The notes: a model not told the origin generated them from the sequence alone. A DNA stretch of 64,000 bases from Afipia sp. OHSU_II-C1 (GCF_000497575.1 NZ_APJI01000001.1:186001-250000), one strand, 5' to 3'. Counted from the first letter of the stretch, positions 1 to 8,123 are shown. A program made the numbers and translations.

Positions 1-25
1 CGACTTTGCATTGAAATGTCCCGCG

Positions 26-1723
26 TTACGCGCCTGAAACTTTGACAGCCGTGTTCGGCTCGACCTTCACAGTGCCACGCTTGCCGACATGCGCCGACAC
101 CACGTCCCAGATCGGCGGACCCTGCGTGCCTTCGTTGACGCTGGCCCAGCCCGCGACGCTGTAGCTCTTCGCCGCCTCGATCGGCTTGCCGGATCTCAGA
201 TGGGTGAGATCGGAAATGCGCGAGCCCATCGGCTTCGACACATCAATCGAATATCCCATGCCGCCGATGCGCACCATGTCGCCGCCGCCCTGGAAGTACG
301 GATCGGGGTGGAAGATGTTGTCGGCGACGTCTTCGAGGATTTCCTTGAGCTGCGCGCCGGTCATCTGGTTACGATAGCAGTTCGGGTAGGTGATCGCGGT
401 GGCGTTGGTGACATCTTCCCATGTGATCGGGCTGTCCGGCAGCAGCGTGCCGCCCCAGCGGAATCCCGGCGACAGCGCAATCTCGGCATCGCGCTCCGAC
501 AGCATCGCGTCGCAGATCAGATCGTCGAACGTGCCGTTGAAATTGCCGCGGCGATACAGCAGCGAATCCGTCTTGCCGATCACGCGCGCCAGATCCTTGG
601 CGAACGGCGCCCTGACCTTCTCCACAAGCGCGGTCATGGCGCTGTCCGGTTTGATCGCATCGGTGAACACCGGCATGAGCTTGAAGCGGACGCCCGCAAC
701 CTTCTTGTCCTTCACGTCAATGTCCAGACGCGAGACAAACTTGCCATGTGAGCCGGTGGCGACCAGCACGGTATCGCCGACGCGCACCAAGCCCGGCATC
801 GCATCATGCGTATGCGCGGTCAGGATCACGTCCAGACCCTTCACGCGGCCAGCGAGCTTGCGGTCGACGTCGAAGCCATCGTGCGACAGCAGCACGACGA
901 TCTGCGCACCCTCGGCGCGCGCTTCATCGACCTGCTTCTGCATGTCTTCTTCGCGGATGCCGAATTCCCATTTCGGGAACATCCAGCGCGGATTGGCGAC
1001 GGCGGTGCGAGGCAATGCCTGTCCGATCACGGCGATCTTCGCGCCGCCCTTCTCGAACATCTTGCGCGCTTCGAACACCGGCTCCTGCCATTCGTTGTCG
1101 CGGATGTTCTGCGCAAGGAATGCGAACGGCGCCTTGTCGGCGATTTCCTTGACGCGGTCCGCGCCATAGGTGAACTCCCAGTGGCCGACCATGGCATCGA
1201 CCTTGAGCGCCGACATGACATCGACCATGTCCTGCGCTTTGGTCTGCAACGAGGTCCAGCTTCCCTGCCAGGTGTCGCCGCCGTCGAGCAGCAGCACCTT
1301 GTCCTCGCCGCGTTCCGCACGCACCGCGTTGATCAGGGTCGCGACGCGGTCCATGCCGCCCATGCGGCCGTAGTTGCGCGCGAGCGATACGAAATCATCC
1401 GCCGTTAGCGCGTAGGCGTCGGCTGATCCTGCGGCGACGTTGAAATACTTCCGGAACGCGTCGTCGGTGAGATGCGGCGGCAGACCCTTGTCCGCGCCGA
1501 CGCCGAGATTGACCGACGGCTCGCGGAAATACAGCGGCATCAACTGCGCATGATTGTCCGCCACATAGAGGATCGTCACCGTGCCGAGCGGATCAAACTT
1601 GAGAATGTCCGCCTGCGTCAGCTTCTGCTGCGCGGCCACGCGCCCGAGCGGCCCCAGTCCGCTGCCGATCGTCAGCGCAGACGCAGCCGCGCTCGCCTGC
1701 AGGAATTCCCGCCTCGATATCAT
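26..1723 (-). CDS. soxB: SoxB, thiosulfohydrolase
   Basis: Periplasmic dimanganese enzyme of the Sox thiosulfate-oxidation cycle that hydrolyses sulfate from the sulfonated cysteine of SoxY. The 565-residue protein starts with a twin-arginine leader (SRREFLQ, residues 3-9). Metallophosphatase motifs follow: VADNHAQ (54-60), DGGDTW (147-152), GHWEF (180-184), LSHDG (279-283) and LTAHTHD (300-306). A 5'-nucleotidase-type C-terminal domain completes it. Length matches the family, so the gene is complete although its stop lies only 25 bases from the window edge. It is third in a leftward soxY-soxZ-soxB unit, 84 bases after soxZ with a GC hairpin between. soxCD, which often follow soxB, would lie outside the window if present. 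Confidence 0.96.
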   Translation of the reverse strand: MISRREFLQASAAASALTIGSGLGPLGRVAAQQKLTQADILKFDPLGTVTILYVADNHAQLMPLYFREPSVNLGVGADKGLPPHLTDDAFRKYFNVAAGSADAYALTADDFVSLARNYGRMGGMDRVATLINAVRAERGEDKVLLLDGGDTWQGSWTSLQTKAQDMVDVMSALKVDAMVGHWEFTYGADRVKEIADKAPFAFLAQNIRDNEWQEPVFEARKMFEKGGAKIAVIGQALPRTAVANPRWMFPKWEFGIREEDMQKQVDEARAEGAQIVVLLSHDGFDVDRKLAGRVKGLDVILTAHTHDAMPGLVRVGDTVLVATGSHGKFVSRLDIDVKDKKVAGVRFKLMPVFTDAIKPDSAMTALVEKVRAPFAKDLARVIGKTDSLLYRRGNFNGTFDDLICDAMLSERDAEIALSPGFRWGGTLLPDSPITWEDVTNATAITYPNCYRNQMTGAQLKEILEDVADNIFHPDPYFQGGGDMVRIGGMGYSIDVSKPMGSRISDLTHLRSGKPIEAAKSYSVAGWASVNEGTQGPPIWDVVSAHVGKRGTVKVEPNTAVKVSGA

Positions 1724-1777
1724 CGCATCACCCTTGTCCCCTCAAGTCGAGGGAAACGATTTTCAGAAAGCCTGTGC

Positions 1778-1803
1778 TCGCGCGGGACTGAAAACCCGCG
1801 CGA
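1778..1803. promoter_or_regulatory. intercistronic hairpin between soxZ and soxB
   Basis: Perfect 9-base inverted repeat (TCGCGCGGG / CCCGCGCGA) with an 8-base loop in the 84-base soxZ-soxB gap. There is no run of T after it on the minus strand. It is therefore more likely an mRNA processing or stability element setting SoxYZ:SoxB ratios than a Rho-independent terminator; that role is inferred. Confidence 0.5.
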
Positions 1804-1807
1804 AAGA

Positions 1808-2137
1808 TCAGCCGACCGTCAGCTTGTTCTTGGCGGTGTATTCCGAACCGTCGTCATCCTTCCAGGTGAAGGTGAACTCGCCGGTCTCGGACGCCTTGTA
1901 GAAGAACGACTGGTACGGATTGGCCGAGATCGCCGGATTCCAGTCCGCCTCAAACACCGGCTTGCCGTTGAAGGTCGCGGTAAACTTGTTGATGATCTTG
2001 CGCGGCACGACCTTGCCGGACGAATCCTTGCGCTGGCCGGATTCCATTTCGTGCGAAATGAGGGTCTTGATCTCGATCAGTTCGCCCGCCTTCGCAGTGG
2101 CAGGAACGCGAACGCGCGGTGTGGGTGCATTGGCCAT
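1808..2137 (-). CDS. soxZ: SoxZ, sulfur-carrier partner of SoxY
   Basis: 109-residue immunoglobulin-like protein that pairs with SoxY to form the periplasmic SoxYZ carrier on which sulfur intermediates are oxidised. The family hallmarks are present: LIEIKTLISHEMESG (about 20-34) and the beta-rich C-terminal half with FTWKDDDGSEY. It has no signal peptide, as expected, because SoxZ is exported with Tat-dependent SoxY. It lies 45 bases downstream of soxY and upstream of soxB on the same strand, so the three are almost surely cotranscribed. Full length for the family. Confidence 0.96.
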   Translation of the reverse strand: MANAPTPRVRVPATAKAGELIEIKTLISHEMESGQRKDSSGKVVPRKIINKFTATFNGKPVFEADWNPAISANPYQSFFYKASETGEFTFTWKDDDGSEYTAKNKLTVG

Positions 2138-2182
2138 TGGAAAATTCCTCGCCTGAATCTTTTCTTGTTGAGCGATGTCCGA

Positions 2183-2641
2183 TCAGCCGCCGCAGCCGCC
2201 GATGGTGACCTTCACGTTGGCTTTCGTCATGTAAAGGCTGCCGTTCGACATCTCTGCAACGCAAACGATGTTCTGCGTCTGCGCGAGGCGCATGCGGGTC
2301 GAGGCGGAAGCCTTGCCGCAAGCCGGAGTGAACTTGTAAGTGACGACACCCGGCAGCGGATTACCGTCGGCGAACACATGCACCGCCTTGACGTAATCCT
2401 GTTCGGTCATCGGGCTTTCGACCTCGACGTTGACCGGTACCACGAGGCCGTTCTCGGCGATCTCGGGCACGTCGAGCTTGATCTTGCCGCTGTCGAGCTT
2501 CTTGTCGCCGTACAGTTTCTTGATTTCGGCGGCGACGGCCGCTTCATCCGCGAACACCATTTTCGGCGCGAGCACGGCGGTCAAACCCGCAATCGCTGCA
2601 AGCGTCAGCGCGTCACGGCGCGTTGGTTCAGTGAACTTCAT
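2183..2641 (-). CDS. soxY: SoxY, sulfur-binding carrier protein
   Basis: 152-residue covalent sulfur carrier. It ends in the diagnostic swinging-arm motif GGCGG, whose cysteine carries the sulfane and sulfonate intermediates. The N-terminus holds a twin-arginine signal (PTRRDALTL followed by a hydrophobic stretch, cleavage likely around residue 33), so the SoxYZ complex is exported folded. It is the first gene of the leftward soxYZB unit, and its promoter lies in the 258-base region shared with soxA. An intact C-terminal cysteine argues for a working Sox carrier rather than one of the SoxY-like paralogues that lack it. Confidence 0.97.
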   Translation of the reverse strand: MKFTEPTRRDALTLAAIAGLTAVLAPKMVFADEAAVAAEIKKLYGDKKLDSGKIKLDVPEIAENGLVVPVNVEVESPMTEQDYVKAVHVFADGNPLPGVVTYKFTPACGKASASTRMRLAQTQNIVCVAEMSNGSLYMTKANVKVTIGGCGG

Positions 2642-2736
2642 CTATGATTCCTCCTGCGGGAGTCTTTTGCTTCCCTTGACGATAGTATCGCTTGACGATG
2701 CCAAGCCTGATCTATCATGATCCGGGACACATCATT

Positions 2737-2756
2737 ATATTCTTTTTCGTGAATGT
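2737..2756. promoter_or_regulatory. candidate operator for SoxR-type ArsR repressor (ATTC-N8-GAAT)
   Basis: In the divergent soxY/soxA promoter region, ATATTC (2737-2742) and GAATGT (2751-2756) form an inverted repeat with an 8-base spacer, i.e. ATTC-N8-GAAT. This spacing matches sites reported for persulfide-sensing ArsR repressors of the SqrR/BigR kind. An ArsR-family SoxR is encoded at 8540-8923. Its position between both sox units would let one repressor silence both directions. Binding itself is inferred. Confidence 0.5.
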
Positions 2757-2899
2757 AAAGATGTTCTAGTCTGGGTCTGTGAGTCCGCCTATTTCTACAC
2801 GCCTTGTAAGGCGCTGCAAAATGAAGCGAACTTCGACACGAGGCTAAACCGGAAGCCGAAAGGGCCGCACAGACGGTCTGACGGAGGGGAGGACCAGGA

Positions 2900-3724
2900 A
2901 TGAGACGGACCACGATTCGGTCGGCAATCGCTTTTGCCATTTTGATGTGCGCGTCGAGCGCCCCTGCTCTGGCGCAGGACGCCAGCGAAAAGGAAATCGA
3001 GCGTTACCGCGCGATGATTTCCGATCCGATGTCCAATCCCGGCTATCTCGCGGTCGACCGCGGCGAAGTGCTCTGGAAGCAGAAGCGCGGAACCAAGGAC
3101 GTCTCGCTCGAAACCTGCGATCTCGGTCAGGGCCCGGGCAAGCTGGAAGGCGCATTCGCCAAGCTGCCGCGTTACTTTAAGGACTCCGACAAGGTGATGG
3201 ACCTCGAGCAGCGCCTGCTCTGGTGCATGACCAACATTCAGGGCCTCGACACCAAGGATGTGATCGCGCGCCGCTTCTCCGGTCCCGGCAAGGCCTCCGA
3301 CATGGAAGACCTTGTCGCCTACATCGCCAACAAGTCGAACGGCATGAAGATCGACATTCCTCTCAGCCATCCGAAAGAGCAGGAAATGGCGGCGGTCGGC
3401 GAAGCGCTGTTCTATCGTCGCGGCGGCGTGAACGATTTCTCCTGCTCGACCTGCCATGCCGAAGAAGGCAAGCGCATCCGCCTGCAGGGCCTGCCGGATC
3501 TGTCGAAGCCCGGCAAGCAGCCGCAGGAAACCATGGCCGGCTGGCCGACCTATCGCGTGTCGCAGGGTGCGCTCCGCACCATGCAGCACCGGTTGTGGGA
3601 CTGTTATCGGCAGCAGCGCTGGCCGGTTCCTGAATACGCATCCGACGCGCTCACCGCGCTGACCGTGTTCCTGCAGAAGCAGGCGGCGGGCGCGGAAATC
3701 AACGTCCCGTCGATCAAGCGTTGA
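2900..3724 (+). CDS. soxA: SoxA, c-type cytochrome subunit of SoxAX (monohaem form)
   Basis: 274-residue catalytic subunit of SoxAX, which couples thiosulfate oxidatively to the SoxY cysteine. A Sec signal ends near ALAQ (residue 26). One haem-binding motif, CSTCH (182-186), is present, and Cys235 in [10 protein letters not shown] fits the cysteine haem ligand that becomes persulfidated in the family. The position of the first haem of diheme SoxA is held by single cysteines (C73, C109) that could form a disulfide, so this is the monohaem type. A good ribosome site (GGAGGGGAGGACC) lies just before the ATG. The stop is followed within 15 bases by soxX, giving a soxA-soxX operon divergent from soxYZB. 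Confidence 0.95.
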   Translation: MRRTTIRSAIAFAILMCASSAPALAQDASEKEIERYRAMISDPMSNPGYLAVDRGEVLWKQKRGTKDVSLETCDLGQGPGKLEGAFAKLPRYFKDSDKVMDLEQRLLWCMTNIQGLDTKDVIARRFSGPGKASDMEDLVAYIANKSNGMKIDIPLSHPKEQEMAAVGEALFYRRGGVNDFSCSTCHAEEGKRIRLQGLPDLSKPGKQPQETMAGWPTYRVSQGALRTMQHRLWDCYRQQRWPVPEYASDALTALTVFLQKQAAGAEINVPSIKR

Positions 3725-3738
3725 GAGAGGAGCGCATC

Positions 3739-4371
3739 ATGACGAAGACAATGAATATCGCTGCGCTGGCTTTTGCCGCAGGCATCATCACGCTGCCCTT
3801 CTCCGCCGCCGCGCAGACCGCACCGAAGACCATCGACCCGGCTATTGTCGACGCCTACGTGAAGGCGACCTTCGGCAAGGCGCCGCCGGAATGGCAGGAG
3901 CGCATCGTTCCCGACGAGACGCTGAAGACCTGCAACGCCTTCCACAACAACGTGCCGTCGAAGGAAGCCGACGCGATTACCAAGCGCGAGCTGGCGAAGG
4001 TGGTCTATCCCGCCGACGGAAAATTCCTCGGTGACTGGAAGGAAGGCCGCAAGGTCGCCAACAACGGCCGCGGCGGACAGTTCTCCGATCCGCCGGACAC
4101 CGTTGCGGGCGGCAACTGCTATGCCTGCCACCAGCTGGAGAAATCGGAGGTGTCCTTCGGCACACTCGGCCCGAGCCTCACCAACTACGGCAAGGACCGC
4201 AAATACGCGCCCGACGAGATCAAGAACGCCTTCACCAAGATCTACGATTCGCAGGCCGTGTTCGCATGCTCCAACATGCCGCGCTTCGGCGCGAACAAGG
4301 TGCTGAGCGAAAAACAGATCCAGGACCTCGTCGCGCTGCTGTTCGATCCGGAATCGCCGGTCAACAAGTAA
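3739..4371 (+). CDS. soxX: SoxX, c-type cytochrome subunit of SoxAX
   Basis: 210-residue electron-accepting haem subunit of SoxAX. It has a Sec signal peptide (cleavage near AAAQ) and one CXXCH motif, CYACH (127-131). A CSNMPRFG segment probably supplies the distal methionine. About 80 residues precede the haem domain, typical of the longer SoxX variants. The ATG at 3739 is preferred over an upstream TTG that overlaps the soxA stop, because a GAGAGAGGAG ribosome site sits just before it. It follows soxA directly and precedes the GlcG/HbpS-like gene, all on one strand. Confidence 0.94.
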   Translation: MTKTMNIAALAFAAGIITLPFSAAAQTAPKTIDPAIVDAYVKATFGKAPPEWQERIVPDETLKTCNAFHNNVPSKEADAITKRELAKVVYPADGKFLGDWKEGRKVANNGRGGQFSDPPDTVAGGNCYACHQLEKSEVSFGTLGPSLTNYGKDRKYAPDEIKNAFTKIYDSQAVFACSNMPRFGANKVLSEKQIQDLVALLFDPESPVNK

Positions 4372-4395
4372 GCGGCACGCGAAACGGAGAACGAG

Positions 4396-4893
4396 ATGAA
4401 GATGCGATATCTGCTGGCGATGGCGGCTGTCTGCGCCCTCGCCTCGGCTCCGGTGCGCGCACAGGATGCGACTGTCGCCACCAAGTCGCTCACCCCCGAG
4501 ATCGCGCTGGACGCAGCCAAGGCCGCGCTCGCCGAGTGCCGCAAACGTGGCTATCAGGTCGCGGTCGCGGTGGTCGACCGTTCAGGCACGCCGCAGGTGA
4601 TGCTGCGTGATCGCTTCGCGGGTGCGCACACGCCACCCACGGCGACCGGCAAGGCGTGGACCGCGGTCAGCTTCAAGAGCAACACCACCGATCTTGTCGC
4701 CGCCACTCAGGCGCCTGCGATGCAGGGCCTGCGTCAGCTTCCCAATGTGGTGCTGATCGGCGGCGGTGTGGTGATCGAGGCCGGCGGCTCAATGCTGGGC
4801 GGCATCGGCGTGTCCGGCGCGCCGGGCGGCGATGCGGACGAGGCCTGCGCCAAGGCCGGCATCGCCGCGATCAGCGACAAGCTGGACTTCTAA
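4396..4893 (+). CDS. exported GlcG/HbpS-family haem-binding-like protein
   Basis: 165-residue protein of the GlcG/HbpS (PF03928) family with a Sec signal (about 1-22, ending VRAQ). Typical segments are LAECRKRGYQVAVAVVDRSG, GKAWTAVSF and the glycine-rich GGSMLGGIGVSGAPGG. HbpS of Streptomyces binds haem outside the cell; the role of most members is unknown. It lies 24 bases after soxX and appears to be the last gene of the soxA-soxX unit, suggesting a periplasmic haem- or redox-related helper for SoxAX. That function is inferred from position only. It has few cysteines (one near residue 49, one near 153), and no CXXCH motif. Confidence 0.85.
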   Translation: MKMRYLLAMAAVCALASAPVRAQDATVATKSLTPEIALDAAKAALAECRKRGYQVAVAVVDRSGTPQVMLRDRFAGAHTPPTATGKAWTAVSFKSNTTDLVAATQAPAMQGLRQLPNVVLIGGGVVIEAGGSMLGGIGVSGAPGGDADEACAKAGIAAISDKLDF

Positions 4894-4919
4894 AGCCGCG
4901 CGCCTCTTCTCCTGTCGAT

Positions 4920-5516
4920 TCAGGCGGGCGCCTTGAGCTTCTTCAGCCGGAACGACAGCCCGATGAAAATCACCCCGGTGAGCACCGAGAACCAGGCGAT
5001 CGTCCAGACCAGCGCCAGTGCGCCGGCACCGGGCCGGGCCAGAAGGAGAACGCCGAAGCCGATCGAAAGCAGGCCGCCGAGAATCAGCCACCATTCGCCT
5101 TCGATTTCCTTGCGCAATTGAATCGCGCCCCAGATCTCCAGCACGCCGATAACGATCGACCAGACTGCGATGAACGTCAGCAGTATCAGGGCAGTCGTGC
5201 CGGGCCAGAAGAACGCGAGCAAGCCCGCGATAATGCCGGCGATGCCGACGAGAGCGAGCCACCAGCGCGGTGCTATGGCGCCGCCTCTGCCTGATATTGC
5301 GCCCCACAAAGAAAACACTCCGTCGGCGAGCGCGAATGCGCCCCACATCAGCGTGAGAGTCAGCAGCGTCAGGCCCGGCCAGATAAACGCCAATATTCCG
5401 AAGAGAATGGCCGCGATGCCGCGCAACAGCACCAGCCACCAGTTTTGAGCGAGAGCTTCACGAAGCGCAAATGACCGGGGTAAGGTCGCCCGCGGTTGAA
5501 CCGACGTGTCCGACAT
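4920..5516 (-). CDS. HdeD/DUF308-family membrane protein
   Basis: 198-residue inner-membrane protein with six predicted membrane helices in pairs separated by short polar turns (for example WWLVLLRGIAAILFGILAF and the repeated W.LVL.GI..I..G...F.WPG pattern). This is the HdeD/DUF308 repeat; HdeD is linked to acid resistance in Escherichia coli, but the biochemical role is not known. The ATG at 5516 is chosen because GGAGAG precedes it and because the extra 91 codons upstream do not look like protein. It is convergent with the sox helper gene and seems to stand alone. Confidence 0.8.
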   Translation of the reverse strand: MSDTSVQPRATLPRSFALREALAQNWWLVLLRGIAAILFGILAFIWPGLTLLTLTLMWGAFALADGVFSLWGAISGRGGAIAPRWWLALVGIAGIIAGLLAFFWPGTTALILLTFIAVWSIVIGVLEIWGAIQLRKEIEGEWWLILGGLLSIGFGVLLLARPGAGALALVWTIAWFSVLTGVIFIGLSFRLKKLKAPA

Positions 5517-5826
5517 TGATCTCTCCGTTCTTTGACGTTGCACAATCGTCCCGTTGTTTTCCAACCGTCTCCGGGAGCGACCGATGGCACCGGCATGTTC
5601 GAACGCAGGAGCCGCCTTCAGCGCATCCTCGTGACGCCGGTCAGAATTCGCTTGTTGCAGGCCGGTGTCAACTTTTGAAACCTGCATGCGTGCGAAGTCC
5701 CTGTGCTCAGGTGCCATGACGCCTTGGTTAAAGAGATCTTCCGGAAGACGAAACAATACGCACGGACCGGCGAGCGCAGGATAAAGCAAGCATGCGCAGC
5801 CCGGATGCAGCGACTTCTAATCCCGG

Positions 5827-5960
5827 CATTCCGGGGCGCGCGTTTCCTGGCCCGTCATTCCGGGATGCGCCGCTTGGCGCAGGCCCGGAATCCATGATTG
5901 CGACTATCTTCTGAGTGGCTATGGATTCCGGGTTCGCGCGAAACCGCGCGCCCCGGAATG
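5827..5960. repeat. nested inverted repeat (dispersed palindromic element)
   Basis: Outer arms at 5827-5846 and 5940-5960 are reverse complements except for one inserted C (core ATTCCGGGGCGCGCG / CGCGCGCCCCGGAAT). Inner arms at 5884-5895 (CCCGGAATCCAT) and 5921-5932 (ATGGATTCCGGG) are perfect. The whole would fold into a long branched hairpin. Such 'ATTCCGGG...CCCGGAAT' elements are common between genes in Bradyrhizobium and relatives. Confidence 0.75.
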
Positions 5961-6581
5961 ACGAGTGGGGAAATCCGACCTCGAAACATTTCGTGATGGG
6001 GATACGCGTCCCGTGCTCTGAAGCGCGCTTAAGTTCGCCATGTCCTGTTCGTGAGGGGCGCTTCTCGAGGGCGCTTTGAAGCGGAGCAGGATGCGGTGCC
6101 TGCGCACGTGTCTCGCACACACGCGCCCGGGAGGCTGGGGTCACCGTCCGGGCCAACTATGTGGCTCTGCCGTTCGCCGGCTGGACGCGGAGCGGACGAA
6201 GGCGGCGAAAGCCGTCCGGATCAGGGGTCGAGTACCTCCCCCGTCCGCACCCGGAAGTACGGTCCCCTCGCCCAAAATCGCCGCAATGGAGCGCCGCAAG
6301 GCGATGCGCTTTCGGAATCCCATCGCCTCGCAAGCGATGCCGGAAGCGAAACGAACACAAGGTGCGCCTCGCGGCGCTCCATGCCCCTCAAAGTTTGGGG
6401 CGCGAACGAGGCAGGCCTCGCGCGCGCTGTGAGGGGCAAAACTAAAAGCTCACCTCGCGCGATGCGCGAGAACGATGGCGCACGCCTTTCGTTGGCGCGA
6501 ATGGGGCGAACCCCACACGCGCATGCTGTTTGAAAATTGAATCGGAATGCGATGTGACGTACGCAAGTGCAACACCCACGA

Positions 6582-6672
6582 TTGTCATCACCGGGCTTGA
6601 CCCGGTGATCCACGCCTTGCTTGCGAACCTCGAGATAGTCGTGGATGGCTGGGTCAAGCCCGGCCATGACGA
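6582..6672. repeat. inverted repeat with CCGGGCTTGACCCGG core
   Basis: Two arms of about 32 bases (6582-6613 and 6640-6672) are near-perfect reverse complements around a 26-base loop. Each contains the word GGGCTTGACCC or its complement, and the left arm is itself a small palindrome. This is the widespread intergenic repeat type seen in Rhizobiales genomes. It sits just downstream of the soxW stop and could end or stabilise soxVW mRNA. Confidence 0.75.
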
Positions 6673-6722
6673 ATTGAGATGGTGCGGGATGTCCGCTGAA
6701 CATCGAGTGCGATCGAAAAAAG

Positions 6723-7310
6723 TCACGCCTGCCGCTTGAGCCACTCCGGGAACGGCGCAGATTCGTAACCCTTCTCGCGCACATAGCGGAACATGGCGAG
6801 AAACTCCGCCGGCTCCAGCAGGCCCGGCATGCGCGCGACTTCCCGCGCCTGGCCGCTCCGTGCGGCAAGCTCGTCAGCCTTCTCGGGGAAGAACTGGATC
6901 GTGGGGGTGAAGCGGATGCCGTAGGCTTCGCCGAACGCCTTCTCGCTGCGCTTGCGCCCATCGAAGTCAGTCACTTCGCGCGCGCCGATATGATTGAGAT
7001 GAAGGATTTCGAAATTGTCGCGGATGTAACCCTCGATCTTCGGGTCCATCATATGCACCTCATGCATCCGCTTGCAGGCCGGGCAGCCCTTGAGGCCCCA
7101 CATGATCGCAAAGCGTTTGCCCTTCGCCGTCGCGCCGGTGAGATCTTCGGACACGTCGAGGAAGCTCTCAAGATACCAGTCCATATGATAGATGCCGTCG
7201 TCACCGAGCGTCGCTTTCGCCAACGATGGCGATGCGCGCAGGCTCAGAGCTCCCATGCCGAGCGCGGCGATGGCGTGCCGCCGGGTCAGATGGCTTTTGT
7301 TGTTGGGCAA
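6723..7310 (-). CDS. soxW: SoxW, periplasmic thioredoxin-like protein
   Basis: 195-residue thioredoxin-fold protein with active-site motif CPAC (76-79) inside WGLKGCPACKRMHE and the cis-proline region RFTPTIQFF. An N-terminal twin-arginine-like leader (LTRRHAIAAL) predicts export. In Paracoccus-type sox clusters SoxW receives electrons from the membrane protein SoxV and keeps periplasmic thiols reduced. The start is taken at a TTG (7310) because a strong GGAGGGAGG lies 6 bases upstream; another TTG at 7334 would add eight residues. The gene follows soxV (ccdA) directly on the same strand, with the ribosome site close to the soxV stop. Confidence 0.85.
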   Translation of the reverse strand: MPNNKSHLTRRHAIAALGMGALSLRASPSLAKATLGDDGIYHMDWYLESFLDVSEDLTGATAKGKRFAIMWGLKGCPACKRMHEVHMMDPKIEGYIRDNFEILHLNHIGAREVTDFDGRKRSEKAFGEAYGIRFTPTIQFFPEKADELAARSGQAREVARMPGLLEPAEFLAMFRYVREKGYESAPFPEWLKRQA

Positions 7311-7330
7311 GTGCGCCTCCCTCCGTCGCG

Positions 7331-8074
7331 TCAACCGAATGAACTGAATGCAGGAAATGTCTCCAGCAGCCAGCCCGCGATGCGCGGCATGCCGCCAGTC
7401 AAAAACAGCACACCGGTCAGCACAAGAGCGCCGCCGATCACCTTTTCGATAGTGCTCATGTGGCCGCGCAGCCGCGCCATCATCTGCACGAACGGACCGG
7501 AGAACAGCGAGGCCAGCATGAACGGAATGCCGATCCCGAGCGCATAGGCCCCAAGCAGCAGCGCGCCGCGCGCCGCCGATCCCTCGATCCCCGCAACCAT
7601 CAAGATCGCAGCCAGCACCGGTCCGACACAGGGCGTCCAGCCGAATGCAAACGCAAGGCCGACGATATAGGCACCCAAAAATCCCGCGGGTTTCGAGACG
7701 TTCTGAAATCGCGCTTCGCGAAACAGGAGTCCGATCCGAAAGACCCCGAGAAAATGCAGACCGAGAATGATGATGATCACACCTGCAACAATGGCGAGGG
7801 TATCGAAATACGTGGTGACAGCCTTGCCGATCACCGACGCCGATGCGCCGAGCGCGACGAACACCGTGGCAAAGCCGAGCACGAAGGCGAACGACAGCGC
7901 AACCACGCGCCAGTCCGGCCGCCAGCCGCGCGCCTTGTGCTTGTGTGTCAGCTCATCAAGGCTGATCCCCGCCAGAAAACACAGATACGGCGGCACCAAC
8001 GGCAAAACGCAGGGAGAGAGGAACGACAGCACCCCCGCCCCCAGCGCCCCAGCAAAAGAAATGGAAGAAACCAC
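7331..8074 (-). CDS. soxV: SoxV/CcdA-family thiol electron transporter
   Basis: 247-residue membrane protein of the CcdA/DsbD-beta family with six membrane helices. The redox cysteines are in the two family motifs LSFLSPCVLPLVPPYL (helix 1) and FGWTPCVGPVL (helix 4). It moves electrons from cytoplasmic thioredoxin to a periplasmic acceptor, here most likely SoxW encoded immediately downstream. A cytochrome-c-maturation CcdA role is the alternative, but the sox neighbourhood favours SoxV. The frame starts with GTG at 8074, 50 bases from the divergent soxS, so both share a short control region. Confidence 0.88.
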   Translation of the reverse strand: MVSSISFAGALGAGVLSFLSPCVLPLVPPYLCFLAGISLDELTHKHKARGWRPDWRVVALSFAFVLGFATVFVALGASASVIGKAVTTYFDTLAIVAGVIIIILGLHFLGVFRIGLLFREARFQNVSKPAGFLGAYIVGLAFAFGWTPCVGPVLAAILMVAGIEGSAARGALLLGAYALGIGIPFMLASLFSGPFVQMMARLRGHMSTIEKVIGGALVLTGVLFLTGGMPRIAGWLLETFPAFSSFG

Positions 8075-8093
8075 GGATTTCCCGGCTCTGGTA

Positions 8094-8121
8094 GATACAT
8101 GCGAATTCGTGTATATGTATC
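8094..8121. promoter_or_regulatory. inverted repeat between soxV and soxS, candidate SoxR operator
   Basis: GATACAT (8094-8100) and ATGTATC (8115-8121) form a perfect inverted repeat with a 14-base spacer that contains GAATTC. It fills most of the 50-base gap between the divergent soxV and soxS starts. In other Sox-positive bacteria SoxR binds the soxS-soxV intergenic region; that it binds here is inferred. The arms do not match the ATTC-N8-GAAT site at 2737. Confidence 0.45.
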
Positions 8122-8123
8122 AC

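Larger units (their letters stand above)
5517..6722. other. 1.2-kb gene-free, repeat-rich intergenic region
   Basis: No convincing gene lies between the HdeD-family gene and soxW. Overlapping open frames occur on both strands but none has a recognisable domain, a ribosome site or alpha-proteobacterial codon bias. The stretch holds two strong inverted-repeat elements (5827-5960 and 6582-6672) separated by about 450 bases of GC-rich sequence with many short hairpins and repeated CGCG words. The middle part resembles dispersed non-coding repeats of Bradyrhizobium relatives, but this needs a genome comparison to confirm. Confidence 0.6.

Noticed and set aside
6051-6961. Overlapping open frames on both strands of the repeat-rich island
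   Set aside because: No ribosome sites, domains or hydrophobic segments; products are arginine/alanine/serine-rich shadows of GC-rich repeats. Kept as a repeat region only.
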